Origin: Isoptericola jiangsuensis
GTDB taxonomy: Bacteria; Actinomycetota; Actinomycetes; Actinomycetales; Cellulomonadaceae
Length of the DNA stretch: 64,000 nucleotides
Direction of reading: 5' to 3'
NCBI RefSeq assembly: GCF_002563715.1
Contig: NZ_PDJJ01000001.1
Coordinates: 620,001 to 684,000, forward strand
The translations under genes were made by a program, and so were the position numbers. Positions 10,605-18,914 of this stretch are shown here, one piece after another (the first letter of the stretch is position 1; each line of letters begins with the position of its first letter). The notes beneath the pieces are model-generated. The model was not told the DNA's origin and made no database searches. It saw nothing but the letters and a program-made list of their open reading frames with translations.

Positions 10605-13376
10605 ATGCCCCAGGCTCGCAAGCTCGTGATCGTCGAGTCGCCCACCAAGGCTCGCAAGATCCAGGGCTACCTCGGTGACGACTACGTCGTCGAGGCCAGC
10701 GTGGGCCACATCCGCGACCTCCCCCAGCCGTCCGACCTGCCCGCGGACATGAAGAAGGGGTCGTTCGGCAAGTTCGCCGTCGACGTCGACAACGGGTTCG
10801 AGCCGTACTACGAGGTCTACGCGGACAAGAAGGCCAAGGTCCGCGAGCTCAAGAGCCTGCTCAAGGACGCCGACGAGCTCTTCCTCGCCACCGACGAGGA
10901 CCGCGAGGGCGAGGCCATCGCGTGGCACCTCATCGAGGCGCTCAAGCCCAAGGTGCCGGTGCGCCGCATGGTGTTCCACGAGATCACCCGCGAGGCCATC
11001 GGCCGGGCGCTGCAGAACACCCGCGAGCTCGACACGGACCTGGTCGACGCCCAGGAGACCCGCCGCATCCTCGACCGCCTCTACGGCTACGAGGTGTCCC
11101 CGGTGCTGTGGCGCAAGGTCCGCCAGGGCCTGTCCGCCGGGCGCGTGCAGTCCGTCGCGACCCGCCTCGTGGTGGAGCGCGAGCGGGAGCGCATGGCGTT
11201 CGTCGCCGCGGACTACTGGGACGTCACCGGGTCGTTCGCGCCGACCGGCGGCGACGACGCGGGCCAGCTCTTCCCCGCGCGCCTCACCAGTCTGGGCGGG
11301 GAGCGCGTCGCGTCGGGCCGTGACTTCGACGACCTCGGCCGCCTCAAGGTCCGCACCGGCGTGGTGCACCTCGACGAGGCGGCGGCCACGGCCGTCGTCG
11401 CGGGCCTGGACGACGCGGACTTCACGGTCCGCTCGCTGGAGACCAAGCCGTACTCGCGCAAGCCGGCCGCGCCGTTCACGACGTCGACGCTCCAGCAGGA
11501 GGCGTCGCGCAAGCTGCGCATGGCGTCGCGGCAGACGATGCGCACCGCGCAGGCGCTGTACGAGAACGGCTACATCACGTACATGCGTACCGACTCCCCG
11601 GCGCTGTCCGCCGAGGCGACGGACGCGGCCCGCCGCCAGGCGGCGGAGCTGTACGGCCCCGAGTACGTGCCGGGCGCGCCGCGGCTGTACGCCTCCAAGG
11701 CGAAGGGCGCCCAGGAGGCGCACGAGGCCATCCGTCCCGCGGGCGACTCGTTCCGTACGCCCGCGCAGGTCGCCCGCGAGCTGAGCGGCGACCAGTTCAA
11801 GCTGTACGAGCTCATCTGGAAGCGCACCGTCGCCTCGCAGATGGCGGACGCCAAGGGCTCGACGGCGTCCGTCCGCCTCGCCGCGCCGCTGGGTGCGGGC
11901 GCGGGGGAGCGCGCCGGCACCGACGCCGTGTTCTCGGCGTCGGGCACCGTCATCACGTTCCGCGGGTTCCTCGCGGCCTACGAGGAGTCGCGCGACGTCG
12001 AGACGCCCGACGGCGAGGGCGCCGCGTCCTCGGGCCCGAAGGAGTCCCGCCTGCCGCGCATGGCGGAGGGCGACGTGCTCGCCGGCACCGACCTCACGGC
12101 CGACGGGCACAGCACCAGCCCGCCCGCCCGGTACACCGAGGCCTCGCTGGTCAAGGCGCTGGAGGAGCTCGGCATCGGGCGACCGTCGACGTACGCGGCG
12201 ACGATCTCCACCATCCAGGACCGCGGCTACGTGCGCACCAAGGGTCAGGCGATGGTGCCCACCTGGCTGGCGTTCGCCGTGACCAAGCTCCTGGAGGAGC
12301 ACTTCACCTGGCTGGTCGACTACGACTTCACCGCCGAGATGGAGGCCGACCTCGACGAGATCGCGGCCGGCGACCGCGAGCGGGTCGCGTGGTTGACGCG
12401 GTTCTACTTCGGCGACGGGTCGGGCGAGACGTCCGGCTGGGGTCTGCGCGACCTCGTCACGGACCTGGGCGAGATCGACCCGGTGTCGGTGAACTCCGTC
12501 GAGATCGGCGAGGGTCTGCGGGTCCGCGTCGGCCGCTACGGCCCGTACCTGGAGGACCTCGCCGCCGAGCCCGACGCCGAGGGCAAGGCGCCGCGCGCGT
12601 CCGTGCCGGAGGACGTCGCGCCCGACGAGCTGACCGTCGCCAGGGCGCGCGAGCTGTTCGCCGCGGGCGCCGACGACGGTCGCGTGCTCGGCACCGACCC
12701 GGTGTCCGGCAACGAGATCGTCGCGCGGAACGGCCGCTACGGCCCGTACGTCACCGAGGTCCTCGACCTGCCCCCGATCGACACCAGCCTGTCGGCCGCC
12801 GCGCAGAAGAAGGCCAAGGCCGCGCAGCCGAAGCCGCGCACCGGCTCCCTGTTCAAGACGATGACGCTGGAGTCCGTCACCCTGGACGACGCGCTCAAGC
12901 TGCTGTCCCTGCCGCGCGTGGTCGGCACCGACCCGGAGTCCGGGGACGAGATCACCGCGCAGAACGGTCGCTACGGCCCGTACCTGAAGAAGGGCACGGA
13001 CTCCCGCACGATCGCGAGCGAGGAGCAGCTGCTCACGATCACGCTCGACGAGGCGCTGAAGATCTACGCCGAGCCGAAGCGTCGCGGGGCGCGCGCCGCC
13101 ACGCCGCCGCTGCGGGAGCTGGGCGACGACCCGACGTCGGGCAAGCCGATCGTCGTCAAGGACGGTCGGTTCGGGCCGTACGTCACCGACGGCGAGACGA
13201 ACCGCACGCTGCCGCGGGACCTCACGCCGGAGTCGATCACCGCGGAGCGCGCGATCGAGCTGCTCGCCGAGAAGCGCGCGCAGGGCCCGAAGAAGCGGAC
13301 CACGCGGTCGACCACCGCGAAGAAGGCGCCCGCGAAGAAGGCGCCGGCCAAGAAGCCTGCCGCGAAGAAGTCCTGA
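10605..13376 (+). CDS. topA: DNA topoisomerase I (type IA)
   Basis: A 923-aa topoisomerase that relaxes negative supercoils through a 5'-phosphotyrosyl intermediate. The N-terminal TOPRIM domain has KLVIVESPTKARKIQGYLG and the acidic metal triad in TDEDREGE. The catalytic tyrosine is Tyr326 in YITYMRTDS. The C-terminal half lacks four-Cys zinc fingers. Instead it carries repeated actinobacterial topoisomerase C-terminal modules, recognised by the recurring NGRYGPY / DGRFGPYV motifs (around residues 640, 710, 785 and 860), and ends in a Lys/Ala/Pro-rich tail from about residue 895. This is the mycobacterial TopA layout. The ATG at 10605 follows AGCAGGAACGG. Confidence 0.96.
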   Translation: MPQARKLVIVESPTKARKIQGYLGDDYVVEASVGHIRDLPQPSDLPADMKKGSFGKFAVDVDNGFEPYYEVYADKKAKVRELKSLLKDADELFLATDEDREGEAIAWHLIEALKPKVPVRRMVFHEITREAIGRALQNTRELDTDLVDAQETRRILDRLYGYEVSPVLWRKVRQGLSAGRVQSVATRLVVERERERMAFVAADYWDVTGSFAPTGGDDAGQLFPARLTSLGGERVASGRDFDDLGRLKVRTGVVHLDEAAATAVVAGLDDADFTVRSLETKPYSRKPAAPFTTSTLQQEASRKLRMASRQTMRTAQALYENGYITYMRTDSPALSAEATDAARRQAAELYGPEYVPGAPRLYASKAKGAQEAHEAIRPAGDSFRTPAQVARELSGDQFKLYELIWKRTVASQMADAKGSTASVRLAAPLGAGAGERAGTDAVFSASGTVITFRGFLAAYEESRDVETPDGEGAASSGPKESRLPRMAEGDVLAGTDLTADGHSTSPPARYTEASLVKALEELGIGRPSTYAATISTIQDRGYVRTKGQAMVPTWLAFAVTKLLEEHFTWLVDYDFTAEMEADLDEIAAGDRERVAWLTRFYFGDGSGETSGWGLRDLVTDLGEIDPVSVNSVEIGEGLRVRVGRYGPYLEDLAAEPDAEGKAPRASVPEDVAPDELTVARARELFAAGADDGRVLGTDPVSGNEIVARNGRYGPYVTEVLDLPPIDTSLSAAAQKKAKAAQPKPRTGSLFKTMTLESVTLDDALKLLSLPRVVGTDPESGDEITAQNGRYGPYLKKGTDSRTIASEEQLLTITLDEALKIYAEPKRRGARAATPPLRELGDDPTSGKPIVVKDGRFGPYVTDGETNRTLPRDLTPESITAERAIELLAEKRAQGPKKRTTRSTTAKKAPAKKAPAKKPAAKKS

Positions 13377-13417
13377 CCGGGCGTCCGGGCCGGCGCGGGA
13401 GCGCCGGTCCGGTGAGG

Positions 13418-13645
13418 TCAGGGCTGCGGGTCGGCGGGGCGCTCGACGACGTAGGTGTGGCCGTCGGGCCGGGTCACGACCTGGAGCGTGCTGCGCAGCG
13501 CGGCCTCGCGGGCGAGGTCCTCGGGGCGCGGCGGCCTCGGGGGTGTGCGCCGGATGGACGCGGGGCCGAAGAACGGCAGGAACGTCTCGGTGAGGCGCAT
13601 GCCCCAGGTGCGGTCGTCGTCCGGGCGACGGCGGAACAGGCCCAT
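13418..13645 (-). CDS. Small hypothetical protein
   Basis: A 75-aa basic, Pro/Arg-rich protein opening MGLFRRRPDDDRTWG, with no membrane segment or known motif. The ATG at 13645 follows a GAGGAGCTGTC ribosome site. It is transcribed away from the OhrR-like regulator across an 80-bp gap that holds nested palindromes, so that regulator could control it. Function unknown. Confidence 0.55.
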   Translation of the reverse strand: MGLFRRRPDDDRTWGMRLTETFLPFFGPASIRRTPPRPPRPEDLAREAALRSTLQVVTRPDGHTYVVERPADPQP

Positions 13646-13676
13646 CGTGACAGCTCCTCGTTCTCCAACGGTTTGC

Positions 13677-13719
13677 TTGGTGCACCAATGATTGGTGGCC
13701 CAACCATATCCTCTACGCT
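13677..13719 (+). promoter_or_regulatory. Nested palindromic operator and leaderless promoter of the OhrR-like gene
   Basis: TTGGTGCACCAA (13677-13688) and CACCAATGATTGGTG (13683-13697) are overlapping perfect palindromes. The second covers the proposed -35 TTGGTG (13692-13697), which is 16 nt from -10 TACGCT (13714-13719). The -10 is only 6 nt before the ATG at 13726, so the transcript should be leaderless. A MarR-type dimer binding here would block its own promoter and could also affect the divergent small gene. Confidence 0.6.
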
Positions 13720-13725
13720 GTCGGC

Positions 13726-14187
13726 ATGACCACCGACCTGGGACCGGACCCGCTCGCGCTCGAGGCGCAGGTCTGCTTCGCGCTGTCCGCCGCCGCGCGG
13801 TCCGTCGTGGCGCTCTACCGGCCCGTGCTCGAACCCCTCGGCCTCACCCACCCCCAGTACCTCGTGCTGCTCGGCCTGTGGGACGACGCCCGCGCCGGGC
13901 GCACCACCACCGTCACCGGGCTGGCCGCCCGCCTCCACCTCGACCCCGGCACGCTGTCGCCGCTGCTCAAGCGCCTCGAGCAGCAGGGCCGGGTCGACCG
14001 CCGCCGCTCCGCCGCCGACGCCCGCGTCGTCGAGGTGCACCTCACCGCCGACGGTGCGGCGCTGCGGACCGAGGCGCTGGAGGTCCCCGCCCGCGTGGTG
14101 GCGGCCTCCGGTCTCGACTTCGCCGAGCTCGTGCGCGTGCGCGAGGCCGCCGACGCCGTCATCGCCGCCACGCAGGGTGCCCGGTAG
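13726..14187 (+). CDS. MarR-family regulator resembling OhrR (organic-peroxide sensor)
   Basis: A 153-aa winged-helix MarR regulator. The N-terminus QVCFALSAAARSVVALYR, followed by LGLTHPQYLVLLGLWDD, is the OhrR signature and places the single reactive cysteine at residue 17. The recognition helix lies in DPGTLSPLLKRLEQQGRVDR and the wing in RRSAADARVVEVHLTADG. OhrR proteins repress an organic hydroperoxide reductase until Cys oxidation. No ohr gene is nearby; the neighbours are a small hypothetical gene (divergent) and a Gfo/Idh oxidoreductase downstream. Autoregulation is likely given the palindromes at its promoter. The target is unknown. Confidence 0.8.
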   Translation: MTTDLGPDPLALEAQVCFALSAAARSVVALYRPVLEPLGLTHPQYLVLLGLWDDARAGRTTTVTGLAARLHLDPGTLSPLLKRLEQQGRVDRRRSAADARVVEVHLTADGAALRTEALEVPARVVAASGLDFAELVRVREAADAVIAATQGAR

Positions 14188-14197
14188 CGTGGCGGCC

Positions 14198-15268
14198 ATG
14201 ACCGACACCGCCGCCCTCGACCCGGCCACCTACGCACCGCGCCTCACCGCCGCCGACCTCGCCGGCGACGTCCCCGACCTCCTGGCGGCCCCGCCCGTGC
14301 GGTGGGGCGTGCTGGGCGCGGGCAACATCGCCGCGTCGTTCTCCGACGGCGTCCGCGACCGCACGGCCGCACAGGTCACCGCCGTGGGCTCCCGCTCGGT
14401 GGAGAAGGCCCAGGAGTTCGCCGACGCCCACGCGCCCGGCGCGCACGTGCACGGCAGCTACGAGGCGCTCGTCGCGGACGACGACGTCGACGTCGTGTAC
14501 GTCGCGACGCCGCACTCGCACCACCTGGAGCACGCGCTCCTCGCGATCGCGGCGGGCAAGCACGTGCTCGTGGAGAAGCCGATCACCCGGTCGGTGGCCG
14601 AGGCCCGGGTGCTGCTCGACGCCGCGCGCGACGCCGGGGTGTTCTGCATGGAGGCCGTCTGGACCCGGTTCCTGCCGCACGTCGCGGCGCTGCGTGCCGC
14701 GATCGCGCGCGGTGAGATCGGCGAGGTCCGCACCGTCATCGCCGACTTCGACGTGCTCTTCCCGTACGACCCCACCCACCGGCTGTTCGCGCCCGAGCTC
14801 GCCGGCGGCGCCCTGCTCGACCTCGGCATCTACCCGATCACGCTGGCGCACGACCTGCTGGGCGCGCCGGAGTCGTTCGTCGCCCGCGGCACGCTGGCCC
14901 CGACCGGGGTGGACGACCACGTCGGCATGATCCTCGGGTACCCCGGTGGTGCGCAGGCCCTGCTGCACACGTCGTCGACGGCGCGGGGGGACGCGGGCGC
15001 CCGGATCATCGGCACGCGCGGCCGCATCGAGATCCCGCGCGGGTTCTTCACGCCCACGTCGTTCGAGGTGCTGCACGACGACGGCACGTCGTGGACGTAC
15101 ACCTCGCCGGCGGGCGAGGGCAAGGCGTACGAGGCGGCCGAGGTCGCGCGGTGCGTCGCGGCGGGGCTCACGCAGAGCCCGCGCATGCCGTGGTCGGACA
15201 CCCTGGAGGTACTGGGGATCCTCGACGAGGCCCGTGCCCAGCTCGGCGTGGTGTACCCGGGCGAGTGA
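14198..15268 (+). CDS. Gfo/Idh/MocA-family NAD(P)-dependent oxidoreductase
   Basis: A 356-aa dehydrogenase with a Rossmann N-terminus (WGVLGAGNIAASF, about residues 29-41), the EKPITRSVAEA motif whose Lys is catalytic in this family, and a C-terminal substrate domain with GGALLDLGIYPI. It resembles the dimeric dihydrodiol/xylose dehydrogenase subgroup, so it probably oxidises a sugar or polyol; the substrate is not determinable. The ATG at 14198 is 7 nt after a -10-like TAGCGT (14185-14190) that overlaps the stop of the previous gene, which suggests its own leaderless transcript. Its stop overlaps the next gene by 4 bp. Confidence 0.82.
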   Translation: MTDTAALDPATYAPRLTAADLAGDVPDLLAAPPVRWGVLGAGNIAASFSDGVRDRTAAQVTAVGSRSVEKAQEFADAHAPGAHVHGSYEALVADDDVDVVYVATPHSHHLEHALLAIAAGKHVLVEKPITRSVAEARVLLDAARDAGVFCMEAVWTRFLPHVAALRAAIARGEIGEVRTVIADFDVLFPYDPTHRLFAPELAGGALLDLGIYPITLAHDLLGAPESFVARGTLAPTGVDDHVGMILGYPGGAQALLHTSSTARGDAGARIIGTRGRIEIPRGFFTPTSFEVLHDDGTSWTYTSPAGEGKAYEAAEVARCVAAGLTQSPRMPWSDTLEVLGILDEARAQLGVVYPGE

Positions 15269-16347
15269 CGACTCCCGGGACCCGCCCGACGCCCGTGCGG
15301 CGGTTCGCCGAGCTGTGGGCACGTCACCCGCGCTGGGCGCTCGCCCTCAAGGCGGCCGTGTCCGCGGCGATCGCCTGGGCCGTGGCCTACGCCCTGCCGG
15401 GCCCGTGGTCCGACTACGCCTACTACGGGCCGCTGGGCGCCGTGGTGGCGTCCGGCAGCACGGTGGTCCGGTCCGCGGGCGCCGCGGTGGGGGCGGTGGG
15501 CGCGATCCTCGTCGGGGCCCTGCTGGGCCGGCTCGTCGACTTCGCGCTCCCGCCGGGCGTGCTCGCCGTCGCGGCCGCCGTGGGGGTGGGCACCCTGCTC
15601 GCGGGGTGGAAGCGCTGGGGCGGCCTGGGGGACTGGGTGGTCAACGCCGCCCTGTTCACGCTCGTCCTGGGCAGCAACGACGTCCTCGGCTACACCGGGG
15701 CGTTCCCTGCGCTGGTGGCGATGGGCGCCCTCGTGGCCACGGGGGTCAACCTGATCGCGCCGCCGCTCCTGGTGGGGCCGTCGCGCGCCGAGCTCGACCG
15801 GCTGCGCGACATCCTGGCCGACCAGCTCGACGAGCTGGCCGACGGCCTGCGCGCCGACCAGCTCCCCGACGAGGACCAGTGGCAGGAGCGCTGGCACGAG
15901 ATCCGCCCCGTGCTGCGCCGGGCCACGGCCGCCGTCGACCAGAGCCGCGAGTCGTCCCGCGTGAACACGCGGGCGCGTCGGCACGCCGCCGCGCTGGAAC
16001 GGGTGCTGCTGCGCGCGTCGTCGTTGCAGATCGCCGCCGAGATGGTCGACGACATGGCCCGGCACGTCATGACGTGGGAACGGGCCGGCCGCGACGACGT
16101 GGCGTTCGGCCCGGCCGTCCGGCCCGCGGTGGCCGACGCCTTCGAGCGCACCGCGGCGGGCCTGCGCGCGGAGCCCGACGGGGCGGAGGTGGCGGCGGAC
16201 GACGTGCGGGACGCCGCGCAGACGGTCCGGGCGGCGGTGCGCGCGGCGCGCAGCGACGACGGCGACGACTACTTCGCAGCAGGCACGGTCGTGCTCGCCC
16301 TCGAGCGCACCGCCCGGGCGATCAGCGCGTCAGCCGCCGCCCGGTGA
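15265..16347 (+). CDS. FUSC-type inner-membrane protein
   Basis: A 360-aa protein with an N-terminal block of about six hydrophobic helices (residues 25-170), containing WSDYAYYGPLGAVVASGSTV as FUSC/ArAE aromatic-acid exporter relatives do, and a C-terminal soluble helical half rich in charged residues. It may export small aromatic or toxic compounds. The GTG at 15265 shares GTGA with the stop of the upstream oxidoreductase, so the two are coupled. Its 3' end overlaps the convergent flavin-type gene by 26 bp. Confidence 0.65.
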   Translation: MTTPGTRPTPVRRFAELWARHPRWALALKAAVSAAIAWAVAYALPGPWSDYAYYGPLGAVVASGSTVVRSAGAAVGAVGAILVGALLGRLVDFALPPGVLAVAAAVGVGTLLAGWKRWGGLGDWVVNAALFTLVLGSNDVLGYTGAFPALVAMGALVATGVNLIAPPLLVGPSRAELDRLRDILADQLDELADGLRADQLPDEDQWQERWHEIRPVLRRATAAVDQSRESSRVNTRARRHAAALERVLLRASSLQIAAEMVDDMARHVMTWERAGRDDVAFGPAVRPAVADAFERTAAGLRAEPDGAEVAADDVRDAAQTVRAAVRAARSDDGDDYFAAGTVVLALERTARAISASAAAR

Positions 16348-16720
16348 CGTGCGTCGGCGTGATCCGCACCCACACGTTCTTGCCGTCCTGGACGAACGGG
16401 ACCACACCGGAGGACTCGGCGTCGGCGACGTCGGCGTCGGACTCGATGATCTCCGCGACGCCCTTGACGACGACGCTCGTGGCGGTGGCGTCGTCCCACG
16501 CGTCGGTCTCGAACGCGACCCGGTTGTTGACGACCATCTCGACCAGCTTCGTGCCGGGCTTCGTCAGGAAGTAGAGCGTGCGGGCGGCGGTGCCGAACGA
16601 CACGGGGAAGATCTCCGGGTCACCGCCGACGGCGGTCGCGAGCCGGCCGACGGAGCCGGCGTCGAGCACCTCCCAGCACTCGTCCTCGGTGAGCGTCGTG
16701 GTGGTCGCCTGCTCGGACAT
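16322..16720 (-). CDS. Pyridoxamine 5'-phosphate oxidase-like (split-barrel flavin) protein
   Basis: A 132-aa protein of the PNPOx-like/Rv1155-type split beta-barrel superfamily. It opens with the LTEDECWEVLDAGSVGRLAT motif that leads into the barrel and continues with IFPVSFG and LYFLTKPGTKL. Members bind FMN or F420 and often reduce or sequester small oxidants; the true substrate is unknown. The ATG at 16720 has a GGAGG site 9 nt upstream. Confidence 0.8.
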   Translation of the reverse strand: MSEQATTTTLTEDECWEVLDAGSVGRLATAVGGDPEIFPVSFGTAARTLYFLTKPGTKLVEMVVNNRVAFETDAWDDATATSVVVKGVAEIIESDADVADAESSGVVPFVQDGKNVWVRITPTHVTGRRLTR

Positions 16721-16916
16721 GACGTCGGCCTCCCTCGATGGTGGTCCTCCTATCGTCGTCCTCCCGGGGGTCGGGCGCCGCCCCGGCGGGCGAGATGTCT
16801 CGAACATCACATCTCGGGGCACCGCACGACGCGGCACGACGTGGGGTCGACGGGCGCCGCCGTCGGGCACGGGCGTCCGGGGGTCGCCTGTGGGACGGCG
16901 CGGCTAGGGTGTCCGC

Positions 16917-17690
16917 GTGAGCAACGGTCCCGGGTTCTTCGTCTCGTTCGAGGGCGGCGACGGCGTCGGCAAGACGACGCACGTCCGCCTGCTCGGCGGG
17001 TGGCTCGCCGAGGTGACGGGCCGCGAGGTCGTCACGACCAGGGAGCCCGGCGGCACCGCCCTCGGCGTCGAGCTGCGCCGGCTGGTGCAGCACGGCGAGG
17101 ACATGGACGCCCGCACGGAGGCCCTGCTGTACGCCGCGGACCGCGCGCACCACGTCGCCTCGCTGGTGCGGCCCGCGCTGGAGCGTGGCGCGATCGTCGT
17201 CACGGACCGCTACCTGGACTCGTCGGTGGCGTACCAGGCGGGGGGCCGCGAGCTGTCGGAGGCCGAGGTCGAGGGCATGTCCCTGTGGGCGACCGGTGGC
17301 CTGCTGCCCGCCGTGACGGTGCTGCTCGACGTCGACCCGCTGGTGGCGGCCCGGCGTCTCACCGGCGAGCCCGACCGGCTGGAGCGTGCCGGGGACGACT
17401 TCCACCGGCGGGCGCGCGACACGTTCCTGCGCCGCGCCGCGGAGGACCCGGTGCGGTGGCTCGTCGTGGACGCGAGCGGGTCGATCGACGACATCCAGGC
17501 GCAGGTGCGGGTGGACCTCGCCGCGCGCCTCGACCTCACGCCCGTCGTCGACGAGGCCGTGGCGGTGCGGGACCTCGGCACGATCCGTCCGGACCGCGCC
17601 GACGACGAGCCGGTGGACGGCGGTCCGGAGGCCGTCGGCGCGGACGGCGAGGCCGACGGCGTGCCGGGCCCGGTCGGGGACGCCCCGTGA
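16917..17690 (+). CDS. tmk: Thymidylate kinase
   Basis: A 257-aa dTMP kinase that makes dTDP for DNA synthesis. The P-loop is FEGGDGVGKTT (about residues 11-21), TTREPGGT follows near residue 42, and the DRYLDSSVAYQ motif, which contains the DR(Y/H) nucleoside-contact site, is near residue 97. The last 45 residues form an acidic Gly/Asp-rich tail that most homologues lack. The GTG start at 16917 is 6 nt after TAGGGT (16905-16910), so the mRNA is predicted leaderless. It overlaps holB by GTGA, a gene pair conserved in actinobacteria. Confidence 0.93.
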   Translation: MSNGPGFFVSFEGGDGVGKTTHVRLLGGWLAEVTGREVVTTREPGGTALGVELRRLVQHGEDMDARTEALLYAADRAHHVASLVRPALERGAIVVTDRYLDSSVAYQAGGRELSEAEVEGMSLWATGGLLPAVTVLLDVDPLVAARRLTGEPDRLERAGDDFHRRARDTFLRRAAEDPVRWLVVDASGSIDDIQAQVRVDLAARLDLTPVVDEAVAVRDLGTIRPDRADDEPVDGGPEAVGADGEADGVPGPVGDAP

Positions 17691-18838
17691 GCGTCTGGGA
17701 CGACGTCGTCGGGCAGCCGGAGGCCGTCGCCACGCTGCGCCGGGCCGCCACCGAGCCCGCGGCCATGACCCACGCCTGGCTCCTGACGGGTCCGCCCGGC
17801 TCGGGCCGCTCGGTCGCGGCGCGGGCGTTCGCCGCCGCGCTCCAGTGCACCGGGACGGACGGCGTCACGGGCGGGTGCGGGCGCTGTCACGCCTGCACGA
17901 CGACGCTGGCGGGCACGCACCCCGACCTCACCGTCGTCGCGACGGAGAAGGTCGTCATCCAGGTCTCCGAGGTGCGCGACCTCATCGTGGCCGCGGCCCG
18001 CACGCCGGCCGCGGGACGGTTCCGCGTCATCCTCGTGGAGGACGCCGACCGCATGGCGGAGCGCACCACCAACGTGCTGCTCAAGGCCGTCGAGGAGCCC
18101 GCCGCGCACACCGTGTGGGTGCTGTGCGCGCCGAGCGCCCAGGACGTCCTGCCGACGATCCGGTCCCGGTGCCGCAGCGTGACGCTGCGCGTTCCGCCCG
18201 CCCAGGACGTCGCGGACCTGCTGGTGCGACGTGACGGCGTCGACCCCGACCTGGCGCTCCGGGCCGCCCGGGCCGCGCAGTCGCACGTGGGCCTGGCCCG
18301 CCGGCTCGCCCGTGACCCGGAGGCGCGGCGGCGCCGGGGCGAGGTCCTGGAGATCGCGCGCCGCATCCGCGGCGTCCCCGACGCGGTCCTGGCCGCCGCG
18401 GACCTCGTGGACGTCGCCAAGGCGGAGGCCACGGCCGACACCGCCGAACGGGACGCCGTCGAGAAGGCCGAGCTGCTGCGCGCCCTCGGCGTCGCGGAGG
18501 GGGAGACCCTGCCGCCGCGCCTGCGCTCCCAGCTCAAGCAGCTCGAGGACGACCAGAAGCGGCGCGCCACCCGGCGCCAGCGCGACGTCCTCGACCGCGC
18601 GATGGTCGACCTGCTGTCCCTGTACCGCGACGTGCTGGTCGTCCAGCTCGGCGCCGAGGTCGACCTGGTCAACGACGAGCACGCCGCCACCGTGCAGGCC
18701 GTGGCCCGCGACTCGACGCCCGAGCAGACGGTCCGCCGCATGGACGCCATCGGCGAGGCGCGGGAACGGCTGGAGGGCAACGTCGCCCCGCTGCTCGCGC
18801 TGGAGGCGATGGCGGTGGCCCTGCGACCGCAGGGCTGA
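17687..18838 (+). CDS. holB: DNA polymerase III delta' subunit
   Basis: A 383-aa AAA+ clamp-loader subunit. It has the P-loop-like GPPGSGRS (about residues 35-42), the four-cysteine zinc module CTGTDGVTGGCGRCHAC (about residues 54-70), a Walker B-type segment VILVEDADRM, and sensor-1 region TIRSRCR. The GRS ending in place of GKT fits delta' proteins, which do not hydrolyse ATP. The GTG start at 17687 overlaps the tmk stop by 4 bp. Confidence 0.92.
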   Translation: MSVWDDVVGQPEAVATLRRAATEPAAMTHAWLLTGPPGSGRSVAARAFAAALQCTGTDGVTGGCGRCHACTTTLAGTHPDLTVVATEKVVIQVSEVRDLIVAAARTPAAGRFRVILVEDADRMAERTTNVLLKAVEEPAAHTVWVLCAPSAQDVLPTIRSRCRSVTLRVPPAQDVADLLVRRDGVDPDLALRAARAAQSHVGLARRLARDPEARRRRGEVLEIARRIRGVPDAVLAAADLVDVAKAEATADTAERDAVEKAELLRALGVAEGETLPPRLRSQLKQLEDDQKRRATRRQRDVLDRAMVDLLSLYRDVLVVQLGAEVDLVNDEHAATVQAVARDSTPEQTVRRMDAIGEARERLEGNVAPLLALEAMAVALRPQG

Positions 18839-18914
18839 CGCGGGGCGTCCGCGCAGGCCGGGGAGGTTCCGTGAAAGCCGGTCGTCGTGCGAGCGCGCCC
18901 GGTAGGTTGTCCGG

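Noticed and set aside
16349-17686. N-terminal extension of holB through the tmk region
   Set aside because: The translated extension is low-complexity and antisense-like; GTG 17687 gives the family length and a GTGA overlap with tmk.
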